Below, piece by piece: positions 23,940 through 34,285 of a DNA stretch of 64,000 bases (positions within the stretch are counted from its first letter, which is position 1; each line of letters starts with the position of its first letter). The notes beneath the pieces are model-generated. The model searched no databases and was not told the DNA's origin. It was given only the letters and a program-made list of their open reading frames with translations. Location: positions 62,001-126,000 of the forward strand of contig WACJ01000363.1 in NCBI GenBank assembly GCA_008973525.1. The letters are read 5' to 3'. Origin of the DNA: Stenopsyche tienmushanensis. Lineage: Eukaryota; Arthropoda; Insecta; Trichoptera; Stenopsychidae. Made by a program: the position numbers and the translations under genes.

Positions 23940-24770
23940 TATTCAAAATATAATAGTTTTGCCTGAAATTGTGTTTCTCAGACTTCCATCTAAATATTTC
24001 GTTCTTATCCCTTTGATGAGTAATTGCGCATATGTGCGATCGAACTCGAATAATACAAAAAGAGCATTCTTGCACATAGAATGCGAAAATCGGAAATAGA
24101 GACAGGTATCTTGCGTCTCAACATACACTCCACATTGATGGCAAGTTCGTGCTGTAAAGATACCCAAATACGTTTAAATATTCACAAATATTGCAATAAT
24201 TTGATTTGAATAAAATGTATATAAATGTAATGCAAACAAAACAATTTTTTATTAATCCGTTGATGAGGAATCCCGCATATGCTGCGGACGGACAGATAAA
24301 TAAATGATATTTTCGCACAACGAATGTGGATATTAGTGAATCTGAGATAGACAGTTGTTTTGCGTCTCATCATACACTCGATCGATGATATGTCGTGCTG
24401 TAAAGGTATCTCTACACGTTTAAATATTGGTTGCTTAATTTTAAATGCCGTTTCAATTTTTTCATAAAGTACAATATAGAGAATCATCACATCAATTATC
24501 GACAGATCGGGCCTTCGACTTGTTATTGAGACTTCAGAAGAAATCAATATTGATCATTTCAAGTGATCGCAAATACTTAAGATACATGTAAGTATAAAAA
24601 AGTACTGATTAAATCATTTTAAAAATGTTTTTTTTTTAAATCCTAACCCGTTGTTGAGTAATCGCGCATATGTGCGTTAATTTTGTCAAGACATATCGTT
24701 TATGTTTGCGCGAAAAATTAACGAATATTATTTGCTATCAACGGTGTTAAGGTTCATTTGTTGATATACA
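23940..24770. repeat. Tandem repeat, about 247 bp, two units plus partial third
   Basis: Unit 1 (about 23960-24180) and unit 2 (about 24205-24425) share in order: a GATGAGTAATTGCGCATATG-like block (24015 and 24262, spacing 247), GCACA--GAATG, ATAGACAG-T-TTTGCGTCTC-like, CATACACTC, GATG-CAAGTTCGTGCTGTAA-like, and ACGTTTAAATATT. A third partial match (GTTGAGTAATCGCGCATATG) lies at 24652. The R1-like insertion at 24781 interrupts sequence just downstream. No coding content is evident; it looks like a small satellite-type array or a duplicated repeat. Confidence 0.7.
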
Positions 24771-24780
24771 AGTTTCACTC
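24770..24780 (+). repeat. Target-site duplication, 5' copy
   Basis: AAGTTTCACTC directly precedes the truncated 5' end of the R1-like element and is repeated right after its poly-A tail at 25874-25884. Confidence 0.9.
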
Positions 24781-25873
24781 GCCACGAGGTGAGGTATAAC
24801 AAAACGTTGAGATACCTCGGGATCGTCCTCGACAGCAAGCTGACCTTTCGACAACATATAGAGGAAGCTGCGCAGAAGGCGCAGAAAGCGGCCAATGAGA
24901 TTGGACGACTCATGCCCAATATCGGAGGGCCAAAGCCGTGCAGAAGGAGAATCATCAACGAAGTCATAAACTCAATACTTCTGTACGGAGCCCCGATATG
25001 GCATGAGGCGCTCCAAAAAGAGAGCTATAGAAAGAAAATGGCCAGGGTCCAGCGGCAGGGCGCGCTCCGAGTTACCGCCGCATACAGGACGGTATCGGAA
25101 GAAGCAGTGCTTGTGATCGCGGGAACCCCCCCGTTGGACCTTATTGCAAGTAAGAGGGCCTTGGACCACAAAGACCCCAAAAAGCGCGGAGAACACGACC
25201 AGAAACTGAGGGAAGACTGGCAGCGCAGATGGGATGAGTCCACAAAAGGAAGATGGACCCATCGGCTTATACCGGTCGTAAGCCGGTGGAGTGCCAGAAA
25301 ATACGGCAAAACTACATACCGCCTAACCCAGGTGCTCACCGGACACGGATGCTTCGGTGCGTACCTGAGGTGGATCGGCAAAGAAGAATCTCCCAAATGC
25401 CACCACTGCGAAGCGGTAGCAGATGACGCGGAGCACACCATCATAGGCTGTGAGGCTTGGGCACCCCAGAAAGAACTGCTGAAACAAGCACTCGGGGTGG
25501 CCGAGCTAAATATCGACAACATGGTCCACAGCATGATGGAAAGTAAGAAGAACTGGGACCTTTGGCGCGACTATGTAGAAGACATCATGAGCGCCAAAGA
25601 AGACAGTGAAAGAGAGAGGCGCAGAGCGCCTCTTCAACAATAGAATAGGGCCATTAAATGGCTAGACTACCTGTCACCCTTGAAGCAATGTGTAAAACAA
25701 TACCAGGGGGACAGAGGAGACCAAAGGGAGCGATTTAGTGGGTAGGTGCGGCTGGTGGGTTTCCCTTATGGAAACTCATACAGACGTTAATCCCACACTC
25801 CCCGGATGATGGCAACATTATCCGGAAGTCTTGCGAAGATTTACGCTCCCACAGGAAAAAAAAAAAAAAAAAA
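24781..25873 (+). mobile_element. R1-clade-like non-LTR retrotransposon, 5'-truncated, with poly-A
   Basis: The element begins inside the reverse-transcriptase gene at 24781, runs through the ORF (stop at 25641-25643) and a 3' untranslated region, and ends in about 18 A residues (25857-25873 plus the shared As). It is bracketed by an 11-bp direct repeat (24770-24780 and 25874-25884). This is the signature of target-primed reverse transcription with incomplete first-strand synthesis. The long undamaged frame and perfect target duplication suggest it is the youngest insertion in the window. Confidence 0.92.
24789..25643 (+). CDS. Partial reverse transcriptase / C-terminal domain, R1-like
   Basis: The open frame is uninterrupted for about 284 codons and has no true start: it opens in the RT palm/thumb region and reading continues back into the target DNA. 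Motifs in order are TLRYLGIVLDSKLTFRQHI (about residues 6-24), NEIGRLMPNIGGPK, ILLYGAPIWHEAL (about 62-75) and RVTAAYRTVSEEAVLVIAG. A basic, Trp-rich linker follows, then YRLTQVLTGHGCFGAYLR. The C-terminal zinc knuckle is CHHCEAVADDAEHTIIGC (C-x2-C-x8-H-x4-C, about 206-223). The protein ends in a charged ERERRRAP tail. The catalytic YADD and the endonuclease domain would lie upstream and are absent, so it is inactive. In the family this part helps RNA binding and the completion of RT folding. A relative on the other strand at 14739-15556 is far more decayed. Confidence 0.9.
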   Translation: MRYNKTLRYLGIVLDSKLTFRQHIEEAAQKAQKAANEIGRLMPNIGGPKPCRRRIINEVINSILLYGAPIWHEALQKESYRKKMARVQRQGALRVTAAYRTVSEEAVLVIAGTPPLDLIASKRALDHKDPKKRGEHDQKLREDWQRRWDESTKGRWTHRLIPVVSRWSARKYGKTTYRLTQVLTGHGCFGAYLRWIGKEESPKCHHCEAVADDAEHTIIGCEAWAPQKELLKQALGVAELNIDNMVHSMMESKKNWDLWRDYVEDIMSAKEDSERERRRAPLQQ

Positions 25874-25884
25874 AAGTTTCACTC
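25874..25884 (+). repeat. Target-site duplication, 3' copy
   Basis: AAGTTTCACTC after the poly-A tail, identical to 24770-24780. The leading A residues are ambiguous with the tail. Confidence 0.9.
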
Positions 25885-26225
25885 ATGCTGCCGTGGTCCT
25901 GAGAGAAAAGTAGATTTGTGTGGACGATAAGTGTTGGATATACAAATTTAGGATCTAAAATTAAGTTACTAATCAAAAAGTTAACCACAAAAATAGTCCA
26001 ATATCAACCGCAAGCACAAACGTCATGAAAAGTGAAACTTCGATAATCTAAATCAGTAGCGCACCTATTTTATTATATATTACACAAACATAGCTTAATC
26101 ATTTAGCTAACAATTTTTGTTGCTATGCGGTTCTCAGAGAAAAGTGGATTTGTATGTACGTTAAATAGTAGACATACAAATATAGCATCTATGTTTAATT
26201 CAATTTAAAATTAACTCATTAATCA
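25885..26225. repeat. Diverged direct repeat pair beside the retrotransposon
   Basis: A block at about 25895-25965 (CTGAGAGAAAAGTAGATTTG, then GATATACAAATTTAGGATCT) is repeated at about 26130-26200 as CTCAGAGAAAAGTGGATTTG and GACATACAAATATAGCATCT, roughly 235 bases away. Between them, 26019-26125 (CATGAAAAGTGAAAC, then CCTATTTTATTATATATTAC and ACAAACATAGCT) is shared with 58473-58590. The class is unknown. Confidence 0.6.
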
Positions 26226-27184
26226 AAGGTCTTTTAAACGAATTTTATTTGGAATCTTCATTAAAAAAGTAAAGGATGAATGCACTTTGAGTACAAAATA
26301 GAATAATATATATTGGCTGTATCATTGATCACTAATTGTTGAAGAAAATGAGGCACAGGGTAGCAGAAGCATGGTACATATGTTGTACCATCGGCCTTTA
26401 ACAGGTATCCAATGTTGTATCACTAGTTCAAATAATCAATAACGGCAAGTTTGCTCGTTATTATTTCAGTTCCATGCGTTAATTTATTAACAATAATATA
26501 ATTTTCTATGAAACGTTTCGAATATATCAAAAAGACATAGCAAACCACTATTCATGAACCAATAAATAAAGACCGAAATGTTGATATATTAACTAATAAT
26601 AGATAAATTTAACAGGATAATGAATCGGGACAAGTGAATAAGTATTGAATAACGTTTTATTAGCAATATCCGATATTTATATTCGGCCGTTATTTATTGC
26701 CGGGCGACCACATTTTTTCCATCCTTCCGTTTGGGCGCACAAATTCGGGAGCAGGGAGTAGTGATATCCGCACCGTCGGTGCAGAATCGGCAGTGTTGAG
26801 GGACAGAGGTCATGATTTATGATGGCCGGCAGGTAATGAATAACCAACGATAAATTGCGTTTCGCACATGCATTATCGCCCCTCCCCACGACGAGAGACC
26901 TACATTCTAGCGTTCGTACAAATTTAGTGGCTGCCATGCGAAACTGGGAAACCGCACAGCTATTCTGCGAATGCGGCCCCGATGCATTTTCCGAATGCAA
27001 AAAATCGATGCGCCATCATCCAAAACGCAGACGTTGCGACCATTTTTTGCGGCTTATTTCAATTTGCACAATGGTTTTGGAGCACTTGTCAATTTATGTA
27101 CAATGAAAAACAATTGAAAAATGGTTGTATTATGTAAAAACGTTCCTACGGATATACGAGCGATAAACAATTGATCTGTTTTAT
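26226..27184. other. Gene-free DNA with a less AT-rich island
   Basis: No recognisable gene. 26680-27070 is GC-richer, single-copy in the window and open on both strands for 80-107 codons. Neither translation has a motif I recognise. It is a candidate conserved noncoding element or exon. Confidence 0.35.
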
Positions 27185-27590
27185 GATTTCATACAGGGTG
27201 TTGTGCACATAGACCTACTTTTTTTTGGGTGCTAAAAGGGTATTTTGCTACGTTTCACACATAAGCCATATGTCCTAAGTGTCAGGGTTGTCAAAATATA
27301 TAATTTTTTCAACATTTTGAAAAATACCCAAAAGTTCACACGCACGACACATTTTCCTTATTTCATCTGTAGTTGTCTGAAGTAGCATTTCCTCTTTCAT
27401 TTTTGTAAAGACGACGATTATTCTTTCAATTAGGATTTTTTGTGGGCACCTCTGCTGTGTAAATTAATTCTTTACACATCCCTAGACAAAGAAATCCAGT
27501 GGTGTCAGGTCTGAAAACCATGTGAGCCACAAAAAAAGTCACGTCCCCAGGAAAAGTAATCCATTGGTGTCAGGTCGGTGTCAAAATTCC
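27185..27590 (-). pseudogene. DDE transposase C-terminal scrap (Tc1/mariner-like)
   Basis: Minus-strand translation near 27500 gives DLTPLDFFV, a stop, then GCVKN and IYTAEVPTKNPNLKERI, followed by EIRKMCRACELFG. This is the block around the third catalytic acidic residue (SPDLTPLDFFLWG-type) and the C-terminus of an arthropod Tc1/mariner-superfamily transposase. The core motif is duplicated 65 bases apart: DLTPMDYFSWG is encoded at about 27548-27577 and DLTPLDFFV at about 27484-27512. The N-terminal domain and the other catalytic residues are absent. Confidence 0.65.
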
Positions 27591-28920
27591 CTGTAAGTAA
27601 TAATTTAGAAAAAAATATTTAAAAATATAGTTGCCTTTGGGTTCAAAATATACCCTAAGATACGATTTCGTCAGTTAAATACGATGATAAATTGACTTAC
27701 TTCATAAAAAAGACAAATTTTCCATAAGAAACTTATGCAAATAACAATAATCTGGATGAGTTATATATCTTTTTAACATACGTAGAGTATTTGATACACA
27801 AACATCTCTTCTTATCAATATGGACGCACATGGAAATAAATTATGCCCCAAACAATGCATATGTATATCGTCTGGAAATAATATTAATTCCAATCCCACA
27901 TCCAAATTACATTCCTTTTTTATGTTTCCTTTGAACACAATACCATTTTCGCATGATTCACATTCATTCGAGTCAGATCGGCGATCATCAACAACGTTCC
28001 CGAGGGCCATAATTTATTTTTTCCAGGATGGCACAATGCCATCGATGAAAATAATAGCGACCATATATTATTCGTAGGATTGAACCACCAACAAATGCAT
28101 GCGAGAGCCAAAAAACGATATTTTTCAATTGGCTAGGCAATATGGTGCAGTGGTGACACTGTAAATCAATTTAGCTAGCCCACAAAACAAATAAATGGCG
28201 CCTGGGGCTAAATGGGCGCAGTCCCCGGCTCTGTGTGCATGGACGGAATTTCGATCTTTGTAAATTGGAAGATAAGTTTGCAAAGCTGCGAGTTTATCTT
28301 CAAATTGAGGACGGATTGGATTTATTATTGAATCACATTCTGACCACATGTGCAAATTTACAATTTAAATCAATTTTCAAGCGTGATCATAACTTTATCA
28401 TACGGCAAAGTTCACCCTTAAAATATTATAAAATAATACATAACAAATAGGGATGAAGAAGACTGATTATCGACAAGAAGACTTTTTAGGTTCAAATTAG
28501 CACAAGTAAGATAAATGAGTGGCGATTTCGCACGCTATTATACATGCATTTTGATTTCTTCTTATTCCCTAGATGTTGATTATATAATAAATATAATTTC
28601 TACTTAAGATTTAGGGGAGAGAAAAAATCTCACGTTAGCTTAGGATAGGATTATTTTATTATGAATTTAAAGAACCTATTTTATTCATCGCCTCGGTATT
28701 ATTTTATTAAATCTAGGAAATCAGCTCAATGGATCGAGGGGATTGATCAGAATATTAATGCTTCTGAATTTGTTGAAAATGTGTTCCACAAGGGCCTAAT
28801 CTTACAGTTTATCCTAGAAATGTAAAGCCTTTTCAAGCAAACTCTTAAATCTTGGTAGCAGAAAAAATTATTGTTTCCGCTACCAATTAAAGTAATCAGA
28901 TCAAAGTAAAATTGCGAGGA
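27591..28920. other. Gene-free AT-rich DNA
   Basis: No recognisable gene. Open frames at 27702-28010, 27820-28077 and 28125-28355 overlap on opposite strands and lack known motifs. Confidence 0.4.
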
Positions 28921-29082
28921 GATTCAAATATAACCCGGAATTTTGCTGTACGAATTTGTTAGTGATGTATAAAAATACAAATGGAGGATCTTATTTTTAC
29001 ACACAGTTCCTTTCATTAGAAATATATTTATTCCATCGAATAAGAAGATTCTTCATCCCATCATTGAAAAAAGAAGACAGCA
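28921..29082 (+). mobile_element. Mariner family D left TIR arm, copy D3
   Basis: It starts GATTCAAATATAACCCGGAA and runs through AATTTGTTAGTGATGTATAA, TTTATTCCATCGAATAAGAA and CATCCCATCATTGAAAAAAG, matching the full left arm of copies D4 and D8. It is followed by a nested insertion (29161-29581) before the rest of the element at 29640. Confidence 0.75.
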
Positions 29083-29160
29083 AGACCGCAGCGTTTTCTC
29101 GAAATCGGTAGTAACATGGGGCCAAATCTGGATTGTAATATAAGTTTTCTTGTATAATTG

Positions 29161-29581
29161 GGTGTGTTTATTGCGAGATGTCATGCAGAAGAAAGACAAA
29201 CGACAGACGATAGACAGTGACTAACGAACGTCTAGGGTCTTTAATAAGACCCCATTACCGGCGCTGTTGTACAGTCTGTTCCGATTTCCCCGGATTAGCC
29301 ACACATAGAGTGTCTTCCATTGATCCTTGATCCTACGGGAAACGCTACGCGCAGAGCATCCAGGCGCCCATCTCTTTTGCTCCTTTCAAAGGCTTCAGAT
29401 AACATGCACCTGAAGGTGCATAGGAGGAGGAAGGACGTACGAGAACCTAACCTAACCTAACTCATGTTATCTGGACTACCCCAGCAGCGTTTGATGAGCA
29501 ATCAACCGTTGCCCATGGGCGTAGGATTGCCTTCCCTCCCTGGGGTTTTATGGGTGGACATCGTGGAATCTAACACACACC
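29161..29581. mobile_element. GC-rich insertion with 6-bp target duplication
   Basis: TAATTG at 29155-29160 and TAATTG at 29582-29587 flank a 421-base GC-rich block whose ends are inverted: it begins GGTGTGTTTATT and ends CTAACACACACC. Inside are a palindrome GGGTCTTTAATAAGACCC (about 29238-29255), an inverted pair CAGATAACATG (29396-29406) / CATGTTATCTG (29463-29473), and three CCTAA units at 29446-29460. No reading frame of note. The inverted ends plus target duplication argue for a non-autonomous DNA transposon. A solo LTR (TGTGTT...AACACA) is an alternative but would lack adjacent direct repeats. The superfamily is unknown. Confidence 0.55.
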
Positions 29582-29639
29582 TAATTGATACAATAAACAA
29601 TCTTAACATCTATCTGTCATGTAAATAATCAATCAATAC

Positions 29640-29886
29640 AATGCTTTTCAAGTCTCAGAATACCGTAGACATCACTTTTACAGCATACTGTTTTTCGATT
29701 TTCAGATCTTCACGAATCTTTTGGGCCCAATCAAACACTTGGAGTAGAATAATCGAACTGCGAACTGTCTCCTCAAAACTTCACTTGATTTCACGACCTT
29801 ATTTATGAAAAAACGAATAATTACGCGTTGCGCAACAGAGGATCCTACTTTTTGCCTTTTTTTTCAGTGGCGACATCATGAAGCTT
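29640..29886 (-). pseudogene. Mariner family D coding scrap and right TIR arm, copy D3
   Basis: On the minus strand at about 29655-29745, translation reads VFDWAQKIREDLKIEKQ then VKVMSTVF: the end of the first helix-turn-helix fused to the start of the catalytic domain, exactly as in D4 and D8. To its right, 29806-29886 is the inner part of the inverted TIR arm (CGAATAATTACGCGTTGCGC, then TTTTTCAGTGG). The outer terminus is missing. Confidence 0.65.
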
Positions 29887-30130
29887 AATTCATTGAGGAC
29901 ATTGGAGGCTTAGCTTAATTAGTTAATGCTTTTGGCATGAGTTTTAATATTATGAGGATATTTTGGAATTAATACCGATGTATGGTATGGGGCAAGATAT
30001 TTTTTTGTGTTTATCAAGTTTTGCAAAAATACAACCTATCTTTGTCAAAATTAACTTTTGTAGCTACAGGTAGCACTCCTTCAAAGATCGGTAAAAACGG
30101 TGTTACTGCAAAATAATAAGTGGAAATGTA

Positions 30131-30235
30131 TGATTATAGGTAGTCCTACTATTAAGTAGTCGGAATAGACTCTCAATTGTCATGGGTTCAAATTTACTAG
30201 CGACCACATTTTAAAAACATTTATTTTCTATGAAA
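30131..30235 (+). repeat. tRNA-derived SINE-like copy
   Basis: Colinear with 48790-48900: ATAGGTAGTCC-ACTATTAAG, then a B-box-like GGGTTCAAATTT at 30184-30195, then TAGCGACCACATTTTAAAAA. The tRNA-like head is more decayed than in the copy at 48.8 kb and can be seen only by comparison with it. Confidence 0.5.
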
Positions 30236-32004
30236 AATCATGTTTAAATGTTGGCATTCAAAAAATAAAAATGAGTGTGGATAAAAAAAAATATTTTTGG
30301 CAATATATAATATCATAGCAATTTATCAAATCTCATATTTTCTCAAATGTTTTTCGTAATATTTCATTAAGACTTACTATAATCCTGACTATAATCCGCA
30401 CTCCAGGATATATCCTGATTGTCATGTAGCGATGATATTCAAGCAAGTGTTCATAGTTTTTAAGCGTTTTGTAAGACGATTCGATTCGATTATCTGCCTC
30501 AGATCGATCAGACTTGTCATTGACATTTTTAATATTGAATAGTTGCAATTTGACGTAAAAAACATATATCAAAGCAAGGATTCATAGTAAACTGGAGGTT
30601 CTTGATGCTTATTTTAGGATTTAGGACTTATAAAATATCAATTTTTAAAGCCACGAGAAGCAATTAAATTGTATTGTTACAATAGTTCTCTTCTATTTAT
30701 ACTTGGAATTTGGAATTTTCGCCCATAAAATCGATTTAATAAAACTTTTATATGATTTGAATTTAGCACTGCAAGGAAAAGCTCAGATCATTACGAATAT
30801 GTGTGACAAAATTAAAGCATTCAAACGTAAGCTAGTTCTTTGAAAAATGAATACAAAGTGAAATTGCATCGTATCAAAAATACACGAAAATAATTAAATC
30901 TTAGAATTCAATTTGAAATAAGATTTGTAGATTTTGATTCTTCAGAACACTAGAACTAGAATCAGTACCTAATCTAATAATTTTCTTATCATAGCCAGTA
31001 TTAACGAGGCTCATCTTGAGTCAGCTTTAAAAGTAATCAATGCCCTTGTTCTATTTTGGTTATTTTTTGGTATTAATCTCCTCTTAAATGTTTAAAACTA
31101 TTACATAAGCTCAAAATATGTATTTAAACAATAAGAATAAAAAAATGTATGCATTTGTGAGAACGTCCAAATTCGATTTTAAAGTAAGAATCAAGGTCTT
31201 TAAATATATTTTTAAAATTACAACCCTTGTGTTTTAATCTAAATATAAACATTTTATCAAAATAATATTATCTTCAGCTTAATATCGAATTTATATTTGA
31301 TGTGCTTATTATATTTCTTAGTACATTTAAACGTATTTTAATCGTTATTAGACTGTTTGCAAATGACATTTTTAAATTGATCCTCAAACCAACAAATAAT
31401 TATTATAATGTACCCTATTCTTTTATAAAGCCATATTGATTGATGCAAAAATGATGCATTTTTTCAAAGTTGTCCTACGCCAAATGCACATAAACATATT
31501 GGGAATAAATATGTCTTTGATATCCGAGAGCTTTGTGTATATTGCCATTCTAGTATAGCTCAAGTTTTGCCATATGTCAATACTGCGATTCTATTCCTTG
31601 AAAATACATCATTCCGCTATTCATGTGTGCACTTGACAATGTGCAGTCCATAGAAGAATTTGAAAGTGCTTTTTATATTTCTGTATGACTGGATATAAGT
31701 AGCAATACACTCGGGAACATCGAGTGGAACTACCACATAATAAATTTTTCTGTTGTCCAGCATGAGCTAATGCATCTTGAGTTAAAAATGGAGAAACTAA
31801 AGTGCATTAACTACCATTGTATGGAGGCATTTTGTGCATGCATTTTTACCCCCGCAACTCCTCTGTTTACAGAGACATATTACATTCGCCGCAAATAGTA
31901 CAAAGGCACCCTTACAACAGGGCGCAGAATGGAGGCTCATAAATTTATACACTAAATGCGGTCAAAAACTCATGAGAATAGAGCTACTTAATATGTCGTG
32001 CATT
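30236..32004. other. Gene-free AT-rich DNA
   Basis: No recognisable gene or transposon end. Several homopolymer and AT-rich stretches. The frame at 30333-30572 (minus) has no known motif. Confidence 0.4.
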
Positions 32005-32159
32005 ATGCAAATGCATAATGAAATGTTTGAATGCAAATTATGCATTTAATTCCTTATGCAGTAAATTTTTAATGCAAATCGCTCGTAAATTACCAAAATT
32101 AACGACATTATTATTGATGCATTTGGCTCTTGATTATGCACCTAAATGCAAATCGCTCG
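32005..32159. promoter_or_regulatory. Cluster of ATGCAAAT octamers
   Basis: Four exact ATGCAAAT octamers occur on the plus strand at 32005-32012, 32031-32038, 32072-32079 and 32146-32153. The last two are embedded in an identical 15-mer, AATGCAAATCGCTCG. ATGCAAAT is the known binding site of POU-domain (Oct/Pdm) factors. A cis-regulatory role is inference only; a local duplication would also explain the 15-mers. Confidence 0.35.
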
Positions 32160-32768
32160 CATAATCGAAATATTTGATCGAATATGAGGCTAATATGCTT
32201 CAAGGATTATAAGAACGATACTCTTTTGTGAGGATGTTCAGCTGTAAAAATAGGTCATGATCGCTACAGACGTCATGCCACAGACATCTTTGTAGTTTTT
32301 ATATATTTTTTATTAATATCAATCGACATGGCCGTCTTTCATGTCTGAAGCTTGGCGTGTGATATTTATTAGAATGAGCTGCAATGAATTTCTAGAGTTA
32401 TGGAGGATCGGTGAAGAAAATTTGGACAGTATAAATTTATGTTGTCATTCCCAGACAGTGTCGGGTACTACATTTTCTATTTAAGTGAGGGTTTAAAAAA
32501 CTGCATTATTCTACATTCTTAAAATTTTTCATAAAAAATTGCATGTTATTTGATCTTTGAATGTCTTAAATCCATTAGCATACAATAGTTTTGGTCTTAT
32601 TTTGGTAATATAAACACTTTTATCATAGAAATTAATAATTTTTGGGCGAAATTATTTGTAAAATTAAAAAAATGCTTGAAATTTTTAGGCAAAAAAGTTG
32701 CGTGACCATTTGATCACATTCATTTTTATTCGGGGCGTATCTTATCACGCAAGCATACAACCGAGGGC
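32160..32768. other. Gene-free AT-rich DNA
   Basis: No gene. A degenerate copy of the GTGACCATATGGTCAC palindrome lies at about 32702-32717, just before the family D element. Confidence 0.4.
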
Positions 32769-32934
32769 GATTCAAATATAACCCGGAATTTTGTTGTATA
32801 AATTTATTAGTGATATATAAAAATACATTTGGGGTATCTTATTCATCTACATAGTTCCCTTATTAGAAATACATTTATTCCATCGGTAGGAACATTATTG
32901 ATCCCGTCACTGAAGAAAGTAAATGTAAGCGTAA

Positions 32935-33110
32935 ATGAAGGTGTGAAATCAACTGAAATTTTGAAAAGACCTTAAGACGATGATGCTATTTTAAATAAGA
33001 CCCAAGTGTTTGATTGGGCTCAAAAGTTTCGTGATGGTCTGAAAGTCGAGAAACAGTCTGCTGGAAAAGTGATGGCTATGGTATTTTTAGACTCCAAATC
33101 TAACAGATTT
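32935..33110 (+). pseudogene. Family D transposase scrap, helix-turn-helix fused to catalytic start
   Basis: Translation with one frame change reads NEGVKSTEILKR (helix 1 region), then TQVFDWAQKFRDGLKVE (end of the first helix-turn-helix of a mariner transposase), directly joined to KQSAGKVMAMVFLDSK. In intact relatives the last piece lies after the first catalytic Asp, so about 120-150 residues including the second HTH and the GDE-type motif are missing. The same joint occurs in D2, D3 and D8. Confidence 0.7.
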
Positions 33111-33601
33111 ATGAAAGTTTTTTATAACTATATTAAAAAAAAACACTGTGACTGAAAAATTTCTTTTGACTTTAACCGTTATTTTTTCATGATTTATGTT
33201 TTTAAACATAGTTTAAAATATTTTTTAAACATAAATCTGGTAGGGACGATATAAGATTATATAGACAAAATTTATACAAAATTGTAAGTTAATCAATTAA
33301 CTATAACTTGATATATCATGTCAACCGTGTTTAAAAATTTCATTTTGATATGACCTGTTTAATCGCTGCATCACTAAAATAGCTATAAATATGTAAATAA
33401 TTAAAATTTTGAAAATCACTATGAATATATATTCTTAAAGGTTTACACTTTGAAAATATGCAAAAAATATCAATTTTATTTCAACATTCTAGATTAGAAT
33501 GAAAATGAATAAATACGCGTTGCGCAACAGAGGATGCGTATTCTCGTCTTCTTTCTTCAGTGACGGGATCAAGAAGCTTCCTATCCGATGGAGTTGCATA
33601 T

Positions 33602-34285
33602 ATAAAATCCGCATAAAAAACACTTGAACTAAATAGTAAATTTAGGGATAGGTTCCGTTGTTTTTAAAAACCGCATAACTTCAAATCAATGTGATGAAAT
33701 GTACCAAAAAATCGCACAAAAAAAATTTGCAAAGGAATTTGAAAACTCGTTCAGAATTTGAATCATGTACAATAAATAGATTGAATAGTTTCTTGTATAA
33801 TTTTTTTCTGTAAGAGAAGTAGGAGTTTCTTTCACTTCGATAACATAAAACCAATAATATCATTCAAAAGAGTATCCTCAAGCAATTCATCGACATAATT
33901 TTGAGGAAAGCTATCAAAGCCTTTTCCACTAAGTTGATTTGCCGAGGTAATGATTTCAGCTTACAATGTTGAACTTTTATTATTTCGCCATCTGTAACAC
34001 ATTCGTACGAAACTGCTTTCCAACAAGAATTTAAAGTGTGTGAAGTAGTCTGAGATACTGCTTACTACTTTTTCTTAATATAATACTTTTTAAAAGTGGA
34101 AGAAACACTATTTTTACATTTGGATGACTTGAATGGTTGTAATTTGCACTGGTGTTATTTTAGATTTTTTTTAATACGCATTCGCATAAAAAAACTTTGT
34201 GCTCTATAGAAAAATGATGGATAGGTTCAATTATTTTTGAAAACCGCATAACTTCAAAATCGCATAAAAACAGACCCAAGTGTAT
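33602..34285. mobile_element. Unclassified element with repeated CCGCATAACTT motifs, nested in D4
   Basis: It splits the right TIR of copy D4. Near its left side is AATCCGCATAAAAAACACTT, then AGGTTCCGTTGTTTTTAAAA and ACCGCATAACTTCAAATC; near its right end AGGTTCAATTATTTTTGAAA, ACCGCATAACTTCAAAATCG and CAGACCCAAGTGT. Comparable motifs recur at 51940-52830. A minus-strand stretch near 33850-33940 reads AFPQNYVDELLEDTLLNDII without a family I can name. Additional similarity to the 51.9-52.8 kb copy lies outside these limits at 33170-33480 (ACATAAATCTGGTAGG, ATGTCAACCGTGTT), so the history is more complex than one insertion. Confidence 0.45.

Noticed and set aside
25025..25534. 169-codon minus-strand frame
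   Set aside because: Shadow of the R1-like coding frame on the plus strand.
29446..29460. (CCTAA)3, the insect telomere unit TTAGG
   Set aside because: Only three units, embedded inside a defined insertion; far too short for a telomere or interstitial telomere array.
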